Origin: Actinostola sp. cb2023
Taxonomy: Eukaryota > Cnidaria > Anthozoa > Actiniaria > Actinostolidae
DNA: 64,000 bases
Reading direction: 5' to 3'
NCBI GenBank assembly: GCA_033675265.1
Contig: JAUJYZ010000149.1
Span: 69,501 to 133,500, forward strand
The notes under the pieces were generated by a model that saw nothing but the letters and a program-made list of their open reading frames with translations, ran no database searches and had not been told where the DNA came from. A program made the translations under genes and the position numbers. Of the stretch, positions 40,361-60,500 are shown piece by piece (position 1 is the stretch's first letter; each line of letters begins with the position of its first letter).

Positions 40361-43327
40361 CGGGTAACTCTGGGAAGGTCTATGGTATATAAACAAACTC
40401 AAAAGGTCTCAAAAGGGTTTCAAAAATAAAAGCATATAAGAATGTTTGTCTTTCTGTTTCTATGTATATCTTTTGAACAATGCGAATTTACGCGGCGTTT
40501 CTCCCCGCAAAAAAAATTTGGTCCCTTTGTCGCAGTGTTAAAGCCGTTCCAGCTGTGTCAGTATGGGCTGGCCCTGTGAATGTGAACTTACTAGAATCAA
40601 CTCCATGTTCTCTTTTCAACATTCAATACATCAATACACGCGGTACGCTTACAGTATATATTTAAATGAACACTTTTAAAGTCTTCAAACAATTTAGCTT
40701 GACAAAGAAGCAATTTCAATACAGTAAATTTAATGTATGGAACAAATCGCTTTTTCCTAATTTTTGTCTTACTAGATGTGGCCGCTGATCAGAATCTTTT
40801 CCAATGTCATTTTTTAAAGAAAGCCAAAGATTGTACGTCAAAAAATCTGGACAATCAACGAATTTGGAGATGGTTGTATCAAAAATACATGGCGTAGCAA
40901 TTTCAGTACAGTAAATGTATAGGAAGAAATCGCTTTTTTCCGCGCCTCGATTTTGGGGTGCCTGGGCCTCGGCAGTGACAGAAGTCGAGGCGCGCAAGCC
41001 TGCGCGCCTGGATTTCGGGGGGAAGGCCTCAGCAGTGATAGAAGTCAGGGCGCGCAACGGGATTTGGGGGCGAGCAGTCATGCATATGCTTGCCTGGATT
41101 TGGGGGAGTGCAGGGCTGCGCGCCTGCATTATCCATCTAGTAGAGAGTGTGGCAGTGCCTCCCCCCGACCGGCATTTTTTGGCACCCACCCCTAAATCTG
41201 TTTAGTATGCCCAACGAACATCTGTGCCAAGTTTGGTGCTTGTACTCAAAAGTGCACGATCTTTTCGCTATAAACACTATATAATAACAGTTCTTATATA
41301 TTCTTGCTTTTGTCCACTCGAATGAGGCGTTTTATAAATGTGTATTATTATTATGATGATTTATTGCTCTCGTCGACGACATATTAAAAATGTCCTTCAC
41401 GAAACTGTGCTGAAGTCTGAACGACTCCAAATCAAAATTAAATCCTGGGAAAACAATACTGAATGCTTGGCTTGGGCTCTACCTAAACACATGAACTAGA
41501 ACTTTATCAAATAACTTTTCAAGCAAAATTTAGCAACAAACTATAACCTTACGATTTACGTTCAACTGTGGCTGTGAAGAGGCAATGCAGCAGTTTTACA
41601 AGTCCGCCATCATTACACAGATTACATTTGAACTGTTTTGAATACAAAGAATATCACACTTCCTCGCTGAAGAATAGCTTTTTAAATACATAATTAATTT
41701 GATTAATTATTTTGTGTCTACTCCGAGTATCCAATCCAGCTCAACTGCACATGCGTCACATTCGCGCGCGCGCGTAAGAAAGAGCGGGAAAACTAGATGG
41801 ATGCGGACGAGCTTCGCAAGGCTTCATGGGTATTATAACACAAACCTTCCGTCTCTGAATGATATGATATAGAGTACCGAAGTGTGACGTCACCATTTTT
41901 TCAACTGGCCATATCTCAGCTGCTATTTAACCGATCGCTGTCAAATTCAACATGTAAGCTTCTTTATTGATGTTCTTTCGAAATCGTGGATCGAAAGTTG
42001 ATAAAGCGAAAATTTTATTTTTATGACGTCATCACTTCGATATTCTATTATAAAAAAATATATTATAAACGTTTACTATCATAATTGAAAACAAGTGCAA
42101 TTTTAATATACATTTTTCAAGAGACCAATCACCATGTTCTCTTGATAAAAGTACAATATTTGACTAGCTTCAATAGCTTCTCAGCGCTACAAAGGACTGA
42201 GGATTCTTTAATACGTTTTGTGATACCCGGGGTGATACCACTTGACTAGCGCTGAAATTTTCATCTAATTTTACATTTGACTTTTTAATTAACATTTCCT
42301 TTGAGTGGCGCATAAAATCACAATTATTGAAATATTGAGTCAGGAATTAAACCTACCAAACTGAAACTCGGCTAGTAGCTGTAGTTCGTTGAATCAAATA
42401 ATATTATATGGTAACTACTGGACATACCGTATCACGTGACAAACCACGTGGTCACAAATGTACGAAAGATTCAACAAAAAATGGGGTGTACAGAGACTTT
42501 TCTTAGAATAATAAAATATGTTTTCAATAAGGACAATTGTATAGCTCTTTCCAAAATAGCCTTTTCTCGTTGTCCATCATTGTTAGTTATGAAGATAATT
42601 GACAAAACAGGTCACGTGACCAAGCTGAAAATTATATATTCTCAGTTTTCTCTTTACCATTTAGCTGGGGACAACCATCAAAGGCTAACTTAGGAAGACC
42701 TCTTCAAACATCATCAAATGATACCTATTTTATTATTCTAAGAAAAGTCTCTGTACTTCCCATTTTCAATGTTCTCTTTTTCTCATTTTAAGGTCACGTG
42801 ACCCCTAGAAATTAACATAATTGCACTTAAAATATTACAAAACCTAAATGCCTCCTAAGGACCAAACACCACAATCATGTGTTATGAATGGATAGAGTTA
42901 TTGTAAAAAATGTGATTTTACGTGTTGCTCTAAAAAGCCAAGCCTTAATACACCTGAGGCGCCGGAGTTGCCGTCCGAGTTTGCACGCAAACATACTCGG
43001 GTCGATTCTTTTTCCGGCCGTTTAATTCATTTTCGATTTCATATGAAATGAGCTGTAGATAGTAAGTATAAATAAACGGGTATACTGATTTTTGACGGCA
43101 AATATGGGTGCAGGGACGACTATGAACTGCTGGTCCTTTGTCCACTCAATGATAGCAATATTGGCAATTAGATCCGATTTGTCCATAGAGAGCTTTTATA
43201 AACGACTGGCCGGTACTAATAAATGCGTTAGTCAGTTGAATTTCCTGTCTTGATTTGAATCGAACTACAACACGTCCAAAACCGACGCCATGAGCGCGCG
43301 ATTCGTTACTTACGAGATTCAGACGCC

Positions 43328-44359
43328 CTATAGAGTAGAGGTAGTTCGATTTGTAGATATAGTGTTTGGTATTGCTGCTTGTGCCACACGGCTACAGCGA
43401 AATGTTCTTCGTAGCTGTAACTTCATCTTTTTATCTGTGCAAATGCAGAGTAAAGGAAGAAACGAAAACAAAGAGTAGGCCCAGAGCGAGCTCAGTAAAT
43501 AGAAACACGAAATCGGCGAACTAGTTGGCATCGCGTTCATAAGACCTCGGGAGATTCCATAGGGTAACCAAGTCACTGTGTATGCCAGATAAATCACTAT
43601 CGATACTTTTACCATGTTAAGTTCTTTGACTGTGTTTTGATTCCCCAAAGTTTGTCGCACTTCTTTGATATGTTTGCGAATTTGTTTTGCTATAGAGGAG
43701 AATGTGAAGATAGCAATGGCCTTTGACGATGTGAACAGTAGTGCCACAAACACCATGACAGGAATGCTAGACGTCTGGGCTTTTTTCTCGACGTTGTTTT
43801 GGAAGTCTTGAGCATTTTGTGTTGAAAAACAAATTGAGTTTCCATCGGCCATGTATTTTAGAACGGAAGTGTTTGAAGTGACCAAGAAAACGACAACCAA
43901 GAGAACGGCTGCTACAATAATTCGACCAGCAACGATGGGTGTGATTCGCCTTTCTCTTCCCAGTCTTATTGTCAATGCCTCATAACGATCCCAACAAATG
44001 ATATTCAAAGTAGAAAGTCCAACTGTCAGACAAGTGAAGATGGACACATAACGACCGAAGCATAGCACGTTCGCTAGTTGTAGAGGGATGTGTGTTATGC
44101 CACTTGTCGTGAAATACTCTATGTAAAACAAAGGAAGGCTAATGCAGGATGCTACTAAGTTGTTCACGGACATACTCACGAGGCAGACTGTATACGTAGA
44201 ACGACTGAACTCGTTCCAGGACAGACGTAGGACGAAACAGTTAAACACAACGCTGAGTAGAATCATGAGTAGTGTGCTGGACCGAATCAACGATAAAGGA
44301 ACACATCGTAGACCTGCTTCAAACGGGTCAGTAGGAACGCCACTAGTGCTGTTGTCCAT
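43328..44359 (-). CDS. Intronless class A (rhodopsin-like) G-protein-coupled receptor
   Basis: A single 343-codon frame with seven hydrophobic segments. Residues 1-24 are extracellular with an NST glycosylation site. TM1 has FN at 39-40. Cys100 at the start of TM3 can bond to Cys177 in loop 2. TM3 ends in WDRYEAL (DRY 124-126), and TM6 has TWLPYG (262-267), the CWxP-type kink. TM7 lacks a recognisable NPxxY: the place reads FSFLPLLCIC, followed by a basic helix-8-like KKMKLQLRR. A Ser/Thr-rich tail ends the protein. Plasma-membrane receptor coupling to G proteins is inferred from the family; the ligand is unknown. The nearest neighbours are unrelated. The first Met (44359) is chosen because the frame upstream lacks hydrophobic sequence. 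Confidence 0.88.
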   Translation of the reverse strand: MDNSTSGVPTDPFEAGLRCVPLSLIRSSTLLMILLSVVFNCFVLRLSWNEFSRSTYTVCLVSMSVNNLVASCISLPLFYIEYFTTSGITHIPLQLANVLCFGRYVSIFTCLTVGLSTLNIICWDRYEALTIRLGRERRITPIVAGRIIVAAVLLVVVFLVTSNTSVLKYMADGNSICFSTQNAQDFQNNVEKKAQTSSIPVMVFVALLFTSSKAIAIFTFSSIAKQIRKHIKEVRQTLGNQNTVKELNMVKVSIVIYLAYTVTWLPYGISRGLMNAMPTSSPISCFYLLSSLWAYSLFSFLPLLCICTDKKMKLQLRRTFRCSRVAQAAIPNTISTNRTTSTL

Positions 44360-45766
44360 CTTCGAGTTCCGCTGTGGTTGTTAACCCGTTTGATGTCAGT
44401 CTGTGAAGAAGGATTGCACAAGTCGACTAAGACTTTTTCTTTCGGCTCAAGAAAACCTACTGTTAACGCGTTGTCTTCTTCGAGTTCCTGTGAAGGTATA
44501 AACGAGACTAGGGCAGGTGCATTGTATATTGCACTAAGATTTTATTGATTTGTTCAATTACCACTTTCTTTCTTCTCGACCAGATCTTTCTCGATTACAA
44601 ACATTAATCAACTCTGGCAGTAATCACACTGTGGAAATGACATTGCTGTAAGATTTGTATAACGCTTGCTGTGCGATATACATGTATGATATATATTCAG
44701 CAATTATGCGTCAACCCACTAGCTTTTTTTTGTTGAATATCCAATCCCTCCCCGACACATAGGCCGTGTTTACACTTGGTGGGTGGTTTACTGAAGTAAA
44801 CGAGTTACCGAACCTTGGTAGAAATGAGAAAACTATTGTTTGTTGAGCGGTTAACTTTAGTTTTCTGATTTGTACCTTGGTAAAGCGCTCAAGTGTAAAC
44901 ACGGCATAACTTGGTTGTTCTGGTATCATACAACAACAATGCCGATATTTCAGTAGGTTTTTTTTAATCACAAAGAAAATTGTGTCAAGTATGAAATCAA
45001 TCAATCAATTGAAATAACCTCAAGTTGTAATTTTTCATTTTTAATATGTTATGCAATGATATGGTCATCAAAATGGAACTGACAAGAAACACGCAAATTT
45101 TCAAAATCGCTCCAAAACAAAAAGTTTTCGCTTTTTCTTTCTTTCATATAATAGAAAAAAACACAAGTGAACGAGAAGAGATATTTTTCGACCTTTTAGT
45201 CAGTTTCATTAGCGAGTGATGTGTTAGTGTTGCAATACGTTATCAAAGGAGACTACAGACAGGTGTTAAAAGGCATAATAAAATGTTATAAAACACTGTA
45301 CAGATTATTTAAAAATCAATGTCAGTACAATTCAGTGACAACTTGATTTTACTTTATTAAAACTAGGCACATTGTATGATAACGGTTTAACAACGCCAGC
45401 CAGCTGTTTCAAGGTTATTTGATGGTGGTACTGATAAACCTTTGAAAAGAAGGAAAGATAGGAAAGAAAGCAAAACAAAAGGAAAGGAAAGAAATGACAA
45501 TAAGAAAACTTGACAAACGTCCGGAAAACGGAAAAATTGAACATTTAGCTGAAATACAACGAAATAAAAATAAACTAAAGCAAGAGAGCATATGGTCTCT
45601 TGACTAAAGCAGGAGCCTGACTAAAGTCAATCAAATGAAAAGTCAAAATAAACTAAGCGATAATGAAATGGATTAAAAAAGTTTTTTTTTTTGAAAAAAA
45701 AAGAAGAAATAAAATACATTATTAACATTTTAATTTTGAAAATTAAAATCCAATCCAATCCAATAA
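44360..45766. other. GPCR 5' flank and AMN 3' flank
   Basis: Contains a foldback (44761-44907) and otherwise AT-rich single-copy-looking DNA. The AMN 3' UTR and polyadenylation site should be just below 45767 on the minus strand; several A-rich possibilities exist and I do not pick one. No gene was seen. Confidence 0.5.
44761..44907. mobile_element. Foldback MITE, ends ggccgtgtttacactt
   Basis: ggccgtgtttacacttg and caagtgtaaacacggc are inverse; the inner gcgctttaccaaggtacaaa (on one strand) with a gaaaac run recurs at 14700, 19650 and 24845 beside exon 3 of WAP genes A, B and C, where the element is degenerate. Confidence 0.75.
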
Positions 45767-52484
<6,718 letters not shown>

Positions 52485-52747
52485 GCCTGCTGTACTTTTG
52501 GCTTCTTTCCGATTGACAACCAATTCCCAAGGGAGTAGGGGAGAGTGGAGAATTTCGCCCAGACACAGGCAACCCAAACACTATAGTACCCATACCCTCG
52601 CGACCTAAGAAATCCAATGGGAATGGGTACTAGTGTTGCATTATCAAAGATGGCGGTAACAACAACTTCAGGAAAGAGAGCTTCTCTTTGTTGTTTGTCG
52701 AACGTTTTGTACTAGATCTGCACACGCTAACGCTGAGTTATCAAAGT
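52485..52747. promoter_or_regulatory. Shared divergent promoter region of AMN and RNGTT
   Basis: Only 263 bp separate the two start codons, which face away from each other. There is no TATA box. A YY1-like motif, caaagatggcggtaac, lies at 52647-52662 and reads towards RNGTT; such aagatggcgg sites are typical of TATA-less housekeeping promoters. A fragment of family 2 sequence (acacaggcaacccaaacact) at about 52562-52582 lies on the AMN side. Confidence 0.6.
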
Positions 52748-55700
52748 ATGACTACTCCTCCAAGATGGCTGAATTGTCCACGAAAAGGCCAAGTGATCGC
52801 AGGTGCACAGAGCTAGAAAATCTGACACATTTTTTGGCGTTTTTGTTTTGATAGTTTGCCAAATTTATCGCATACGAGTCGTCAGGTGTTGTTGTTATGT
52901 ATTGGGTTGATTGCTTTATTGTGTGTATATTAGTCTTTATTGTATACTCTAGATCGTTTTCTCGCCTTCAAAACTCCCCTTGGGCCAAGATACGATGATC
53001 AGATCCCCGAAGCCAATCGCTTTCAATTACCCATGTTATTTGCGTATTTGCAGTCATTAAGGGTAAGCTGCACTTCACTGCACTGTACGTCGTACACCTA
53101 CATGTACGGGTTTATATGTACATGACAGTATATATTTATTGTCTACTCTGATGTATGTGGAATTGGCTAAACGGTGGAGTAATTTATTTGTTTTTATTTA
53201 CGTTATAAAAGTTATTCCACAATAATATTATTGTCAGGTTATAGAATGTTACGTTACCACTATTCACGTATTCAAGTTCAAGTTTATTGATATGCCAACC
53301 ACTTCATGTAGGCACAACCGTTCGCTTTTGCAAACGAAGCAGTTTGCTGAAGATCAAAACTTAGACACTTTACCTTTTTTTTGCTGTCTTTTATCCATTC
53401 ATCTCGATATTTTATCATTCTGAAGACTAAAGTTACTATTTACTCTATATTGCATAGGGACCATTGCGTGATTGTGCCTACACGGAGTAGTTCCCATCAA
53501 TTACAATGTACAATGTAACGTAAATACTTCCATTATTCTGAGGGCAAAATGAAATGACCATATAAATAATGAGGTTGCATGTCCATAGAGTCGTTTTCGT
53601 ATGAGTGGGAAAGTTATGGTACCGTGCCGTGCCGTATTGAAAGAGTTTATAATAATAATAATAATAAACAATTATTGGATGAGGTTTTGATGATATCAGG
53701 AATTATCAATGTAGAGGTAACTGTTATTGGGCGAAGCCGTAGGCTGAGGACAATAATATTTGCCGAGACATTGATCAGAATTCCAGATAGATTGTATCTT
53801 CCAAACCGAATTCAATAATTGTTTTATTATACATTGTCTATGTGGATTGACAAACAAATGAATGAAAAACACAGCACTCTGCCGTAACCTAGCTACAGAT
53901 AACAACCAATCCGCTGATCACCTACGCAGGCTCGTTTTTGCAGATAACTGCCTACAGATAACCACCAGACCGCTGAAATATCGCTTGCGCGTACTGATCG
54001 TTGGAATTATCTGTAGGCTCTCGACCAATGAGAATACAGATACTGAGTACAATGTATAGTAATAATGGTTTATTGGACAATATATCCACAGTGAGTGGCT
54101 CTTCACTTGTCCACTAACCTAACTATATACAATAAGTTTGATTGGATGAGATGCATCTGCATGCTTTTTGATTGGTTCACAAAGGAAGCCATTTGAGTGT
54201 CACGGTACCGTAGGTTTCCCACTCATATGAAAACGACTCTCTATGGATGAGATGCATCTGACCGTTCACAAAGGAAGCATTTGAGTGTCTACGTGTTTCC
54301 TACTCATATGGAAACAACTATGTGATGACCGTAATGCATGGTTTACCCCTAAAATGTTGTGATGCATGGTGGACCCCTAACAGTGATGTATTTTTATCTT
54401 CGTTGTTTAGGTCAAACTTGGTTTAATTATTGATCTTACCAATACCAATCGATTCTATGACAAGAATGAAGTAGAGAAAATAGCAATCAAACACACCAAG
54501 CTTCCTTGTAGAGGGTAATCATTGATATTGTTGTTCTCGTACATGATAAAAAGTACAGTTGTAAATACAGTCAACTCTCTTCAGTTTGACTCCGCTCACT
54601 GGTACAATGAGAATTGACTGTACATGTACATGTTATATTATTTACTTAGACAGGTGGCTCTCCAAGCTATTGTTTCATAGTGTCTAGGGTTGAATATTTC
54701 ATGATTATAAACTTAGAGTACATGTACCTCATCCTATGTTTCATAGACAAGTGTCTAGAGCAATAGAAATGATATACATGTACCTCATCCTATGGTGTCC
54801 AGATTAGGGAGAGTCTACTGTAGCGATATCTTTATATTTGAATGGGTTCATGTAATATTTAACAACATAAATGATTTGTGATCAATATCCAAATTCTCCT
54901 TTGGAATTCAAATAACCTGGAGGAGAATTTAGTTTATGATCACTTTAATAATGTTGTTCTTATTTTCAGCCATGGTGAAACTCCATCACCCGAACAAACC
55001 CAACTGTTTATCCATGTATGTGATCGTTATTGGTCGGCCAACCCAGGGGAACTAATAGGTACTTAGTACATTGTGTATGACCCAGTGGAAGATACACCTA
55101 ATTGCAGAAAGGTTGTCCACCTCGGAAAAGCACATTTACACATTTACACATTTACACATTTGCACTTTTACAAGCGCTGAAATACAACTATCCACCTGAA
55201 ATTTTCTGTATAAGGCCGCGGCATTCTTATGGCAGTATATATTTCTACTGAATCTATTGACTCTGTGTTCCACTTGCGCAAAACAAATATACACGTGATG
55301 TTGCGATGTTGCGAATGTGCAAATGTGCTTTTCCGAGGTGGACAACCTTTCTGCAATTAGGTGTATCTACAAATATAGAATGAGTAGTTTTAAACTGGTT
55401 ATAATGTAGTTGGAAGATTATCAGATTATACATGAACATGCAGCTGGAATCTCCTGTCTAGATCTCCTTGAAACAGTTTGTTTAAAGCCAAATAAATAAA
55501 TAAAACCTATTTTTTGAGATAATAATAATAATTATAATAATGGAAGTTGTTATAGCACATTACACAAGCCCTTAGGTCTCAATGTGCTTCACAACCGATG
55601 GAAGACTTTTTCAGGCTGCATACGAAAGGTGCTCACGGCAGCTAGAGATAGTGATCGAGGTTCTGACACTGACAGTATTTCTTTACTTCTAAAGTTGCTA

Positions 55701-57538
55701 ATCATATTGTGTCTGTATTGTCAATACAGGTGTTCACTGTACTCATGGATTCAACAGGACCGGTTTTCTTATAATTTCATATTTAATAGAGAGAGTGGAT
55801 TGGAGGTATGTCAGATAATAGTATATAAAATAGTCAGTGTGTTTTCTTGAAGTATAGATCTATACAACTATATGTCAATAAATCAAATAAATCAAAGCCT
55901 GTTTTGTGCTAGCGATGCAAGCACAAGATGTGTTGTTTAACTGTGAAGATGTCTGACATACATGTACTAGTGAGTGTACATGTACATGCTTGCTCCAAAG
56001 TCATTCTTCTTCATTCTACTGTCGAACGTTCGAAATAAACTTTGTCACATATTCATTTTTTTTCCTGGTTGTTTTTTGTCCCTACCTTCATTTTTAAAGT
56101 AAATCAGGAGATCTTTAGCATTTAAATTTCATATTTTTAAGTGTCCATTTAATACTGGTTTTTGAGGTGCTTTTAAACAGTAAACAATCTTAAACTCTCC
56201 TTTCAGTGTTGAGGCAGCTGTAGAAATGTTCAATAAGGTGAGTGTTTGCATTAAATAGAGAATTGGTGAGGCTTTCCATTGTTTTATTGTCTGGAGAGAA
56301 GAATTAGAAAAACTTAAAAGTGTGCATTCACGGTGCAACATTGCATGCAATATTGCTGGTGATTTGATTGCAGTATGTGTCCACCTCTGCAATATTGTTG
56401 TAAACCAACTTAATGAAGTACATTGTGATCGGCCTACATGTACTTCTGCAACATTGTGTGCGATAATTTGCAGAGGTATAGACACATTATAATTTAGATA
56501 GCGCTTTGAGCACTAGAAAAAGCGCTTTATAAATAATAAAGTATTATTAAATTATTATTACATGCTGAAATTGTGCAATTTTGCTTTCAATATCGTATGC
56601 AATGTTGCATCATGTGTCTTCACCTTAAATGTGGTCATACAATATGTACATGCAGTATGTACAACTATATTATTGATGGAGTCGTTTTCGTACGAGTGGG
56701 AAACCTACATGTACTGTACCGTGACACTCAAATTGTACAGATGTATCTCATCCATTCAAACTCTTTCAATACGTCAAGGCACGGTGCGGTGACGGTACGG
56801 TAACTTTCCCACTGATAAGAAAACGATTCTGCAAGCTAAACAAGCAACATGCAAATGGTGGAGTAAGTGGCGTTCAAGCAACGTGACAAAGCTACCGAAC
56901 CAAATGGGCACATGCGCAGATCGAGGTGCTAAACAATGCCACTGACCTAGGATCTGTCCTCGTTAACTTTGCTTACTAGTAACCACATTATACATTTGTA
57001 TATAGCGTCGGCAGCCTGGTATTTATAAGCAAGAGTATTTAGATGAACTGGTCAAGAGGTACGGAGATGAAGGTGATGTGATTCAAGCACCAGAACGCCC
57101 TGACTGGTGCTTTGAGGAGGAGGATCTGAGCGATAAAGATGACGATGATGAAGAAAGTAATAGTGACAGGGATCATAGACAGAAGAGAAGACGATTTGTT
57201 GGAAAAACACCTGCACCCAAGGTACACTATACTGGAGTTATTATTCTACATAAATACACTGTACATTGTATGTAATGGCTCTGGTCCATAATTACATGTA
57301 GAGAGAAGATTTTGCCCAAGGTCTTCAATGTATAGATTCATGTGATCATTGTTAAAGGCTATTCTTCAAAATTAATAAACATGGCATACAGTATATGCAT
57401 GCATCTGGTATTTTGGTTTAGTTAGGAGCCATATCCTCAATCACTTTATCCCATTCATCCATCCATCTATTTGTCTATCCAACCATCCATCCAGCATCCA
57501 TTCCATCATTTATCCATTCCAATCATCCATCCATCCAT

Positions 57539-57574
<36 letters not shown>

Positions 57575-60500
57575 CCGTCCATCCGTCCATCCATCCATCC
57601 ATCCATCCATCCATCCATCCATCCAACCATCCATCATTGATCCATCCAACCATCCATCCATCCAACCATCCATTCATTGATTCCAACCATTCATCCATCC
57701 ATCCATCTATCTATCCATCTATCCATCTATTCCAATCATTTATCCATCCATTCCATCCATCCATCCATTCCATCCATCTGTCCGTCCGTTCGTCCATCCA
57801 TCCATCCATCCATCCAACCATCCATTCATTGATTCCAACCATTCATCCATCCATCCATCTATTCCAACCATACATCCATCCATTCATCGATTCCATCCAA
57901 CCATAAAAATATATCATGGATCTGATAAGATTGAGTTGCATTGAGAAATAATCCACTGTCCTACTGTATCTTCCTTTATTCATTTATCACTCTATATTTC
58001 CACTAAACACTGCAATGTTTCATTCATTGAAGGACTGTAAGTTTGTTGATGGTGTTCATGGTGTAGAGGTTGTAACATCGCCGAGGTGTCAAGAAATTAA
58101 AGATATTTGTGCAAAAATGTGCAACTGGAATAAGTAAGTACATGTACTAGGCACAGTCATGGGAACTTCATCCCCAGCCCTGGGCTGATCCAGTGACTTG
58201 GCACCCAATTCAAAGCAGAATTTAGATTTTGATCAGAGAACTGCAACCTTCACAGCACTCCTCCAAATCCTCTTCATCCTTCCTTGCAATGGCGTCAGAA
58301 AGATCCTTCAGAAACTCATTAATTAATGAGGACAAAACAAAGGAAATCACTACTGGAGAAGGAGGTTTGAAAATGTGATCCTATACGCCGCAGCATAAAA
58401 TTTGGTCAACTTTAACTTTCTCGAAGAATTATCTTCAGTGTTTCCATTTGGCTTAGTATCGACACTTTGTGCATACTTTGTGTTCCTTGCACATGTCCCA
58501 GGACTGATCATTACACTGCCAAAAACTTTCTTGGATGCACTGGACAGTTATTCATACTGTATGTCTGCCTAACTTACAATGTACATAATTATGTATCACT
58601 CTTTTTAGTGCAAATTTCTGCAAAATAAACTGAAACTGCAGTTGCTACTCTGTCAGTGATGAAATGCTCCAAAATCCTGACCCTGTCAGCAGCACACCTA
58701 TACTTATTTTTCATGTATATATGTTGTGGTTCAAAAATTTTTGGTTCAAATTATTTTGAACTGGTTCAATTTGTTTTGAACTGGTTCAAATCATTTTGAA
58801 GGAAGGCTTTATATCAAGTACCTTGGGGTTAGGTTTAGGGTTAGTATCAGGGAAGGCTTTATATTAAGTACATATACATGTATGGGGCCGGAGTATCCCC
58901 TGGTTAAAACTCTTTTAATATGCAATTCACTACAGGTCTGGTTTTGCTGGCTCTCAACCTGTGTCAATGGACACCAAAAACCTTCACTTTATAAAAGAAA
59001 AAGACTACCGCGTGAGTTGGAAAGCTGATGGTACCAGGTACATTAACATTATACTGATTGGATGATTAAATAGTACATTATCATTGGAAGGGGTCTGTGT
59101 AAGAACAGTAATCAGAATCCAAATTCTCCTTTAAAATTCAAAATATCTTGAGGAGAATTTAGATTTTGATCAGAGATCACTGTCTTGCATTTTTTTCTTT
59201 ATTGACAAGTTTTCTGTAGTTACACTTGTATAATACATGACAGTAATAATAAATTGTTCTTGTACATGTAGGTATATGCTGATGATCCTGAAAGAGAAAG
59301 AAATATACCTTTTAGACAGAAACAATGCTGTTTTTGCAGCTCCACAATTTCGATTTCCACAGAGAAAGAATCCTCATCAACACCTTTATGATACTCTGGT
59401 TGATGGGGTATGTACATGGACATACTGTTAATGAAAATAATAATTTATCTCTTTGGTTGGTTGGTCAGTCAGTCAGAGTAGTATTAATGTCTGTTGGTCA
59501 ATTGGTCAGTCAGTCAGAGTCAGTCAGTCAGAGTCAGTCAGTCAGAGTCAGTCAGTCAGAATCAGTCAGTCAGAGTCAGTCAGTCAGTCAGAGTCAGTCA
59601 GAGTCAGTTAGATTGGTCAGTCAGTCGATTAGAGTTGGTCAGTTAGAGTCAGTCAGTCAGAGTCAGTCAGTCAGAGTCAGTCAGTCAGTCAGTCAGAGTC
59701 AGTCAGTCAGAGTCAGTCAGTCAGAGTCAATCAGTCAGAGTCAGTCAGTCAATTAGAGTTGGTCAGTTAGTCAGTCAATCAGTCAGAGTCAGTCAGTCGA
59801 TTAGAGTCAGTCAGAGTCAGTCAGTCAGAGTCAGTCAGTCAGTCAGAGTCAGTCAATCAGTCAGAGTCAGTCTGTCAGAGTCAGTCAGTCAATCAGTCAG
59901 AGTCAGTCAGTCAGAGTCAGTCAATCAGTCAGAGTCAGTCTGTCAGAGTCAGTCAGTCAGAGTCAGTCAATCAGTCAGAGTCAGTCAGTCAATTAGAGTT
60001 GGTCAGTTAGAGTCAGTCAGAGTCAGTCAGTCAAGCATACAAACATTATTATTATTTCCTTGACAGGAGATGGTTATGGATAAAGAAGGAGATAAAATTC
60101 ACCCCCGATACCTCGCCTATGACATCATCAAGTTTCAGGTCTGTGTGATAAACGTTCTCACCATATAGTGACTATATATTGACACTATATGTTTATGTTT
60201 AGGGTGAGGATGTTGGGAAGACACGTCATGATACCAGAATGATTTGTATTCAAAAGGAAATCGAACATCCAAGAAATGAAGCAGTGAGTCTTTTACTCTG
60301 CAAGACGCAGCATGTGTGACCACCTTTAATGTCTTGCGTACTTCTGTTGCTGTTAATAGCCAATCAGCTTCCAATATGGCAAAACATTCTATTGCTTTAG
60401 GTTGAAATAGAAGTATGAGAATACACTAAAAATAGCCACACTTCCAGGTTGCATCTTCATTGCATCTTACTATCAAGCCATTTTCAGACTGCCAAGTTTT

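Larger units (their letters stand above)
38206..43327. other. 5.1-kb gene-free stretch filled with mobile elements
   Basis: Identified pieces: foldback 38573-38789, transposon-like element 38914-39711, inverted repeat 40161-40360, direct duplicate of a 45-bp block (about 40710 and 40900), a SINE-like module (41270-41360), and an inverted pair around 42476-42768 (ttcttagaataataaaat and its inverse). ORFs such as 40716-41189 and 39000-39461 have no recognisable domains. I see no exon of a host gene. Confidence 0.5.

Noticed and set aside
40716..41205. 157-codon minus-strand ORF and 96-codon plus-strand ORF
   Set aside because: They overlap each other on GC-rich, internally repeated sequence (cgcgcaagcctgcgcgcc style); no domain seen.
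57078..57275. Other ORFs overlapping RNGTT exon 7 and neighbouring introns
   Set aside because: Intron read-through extensions or opposite-strand shadows of real exons.
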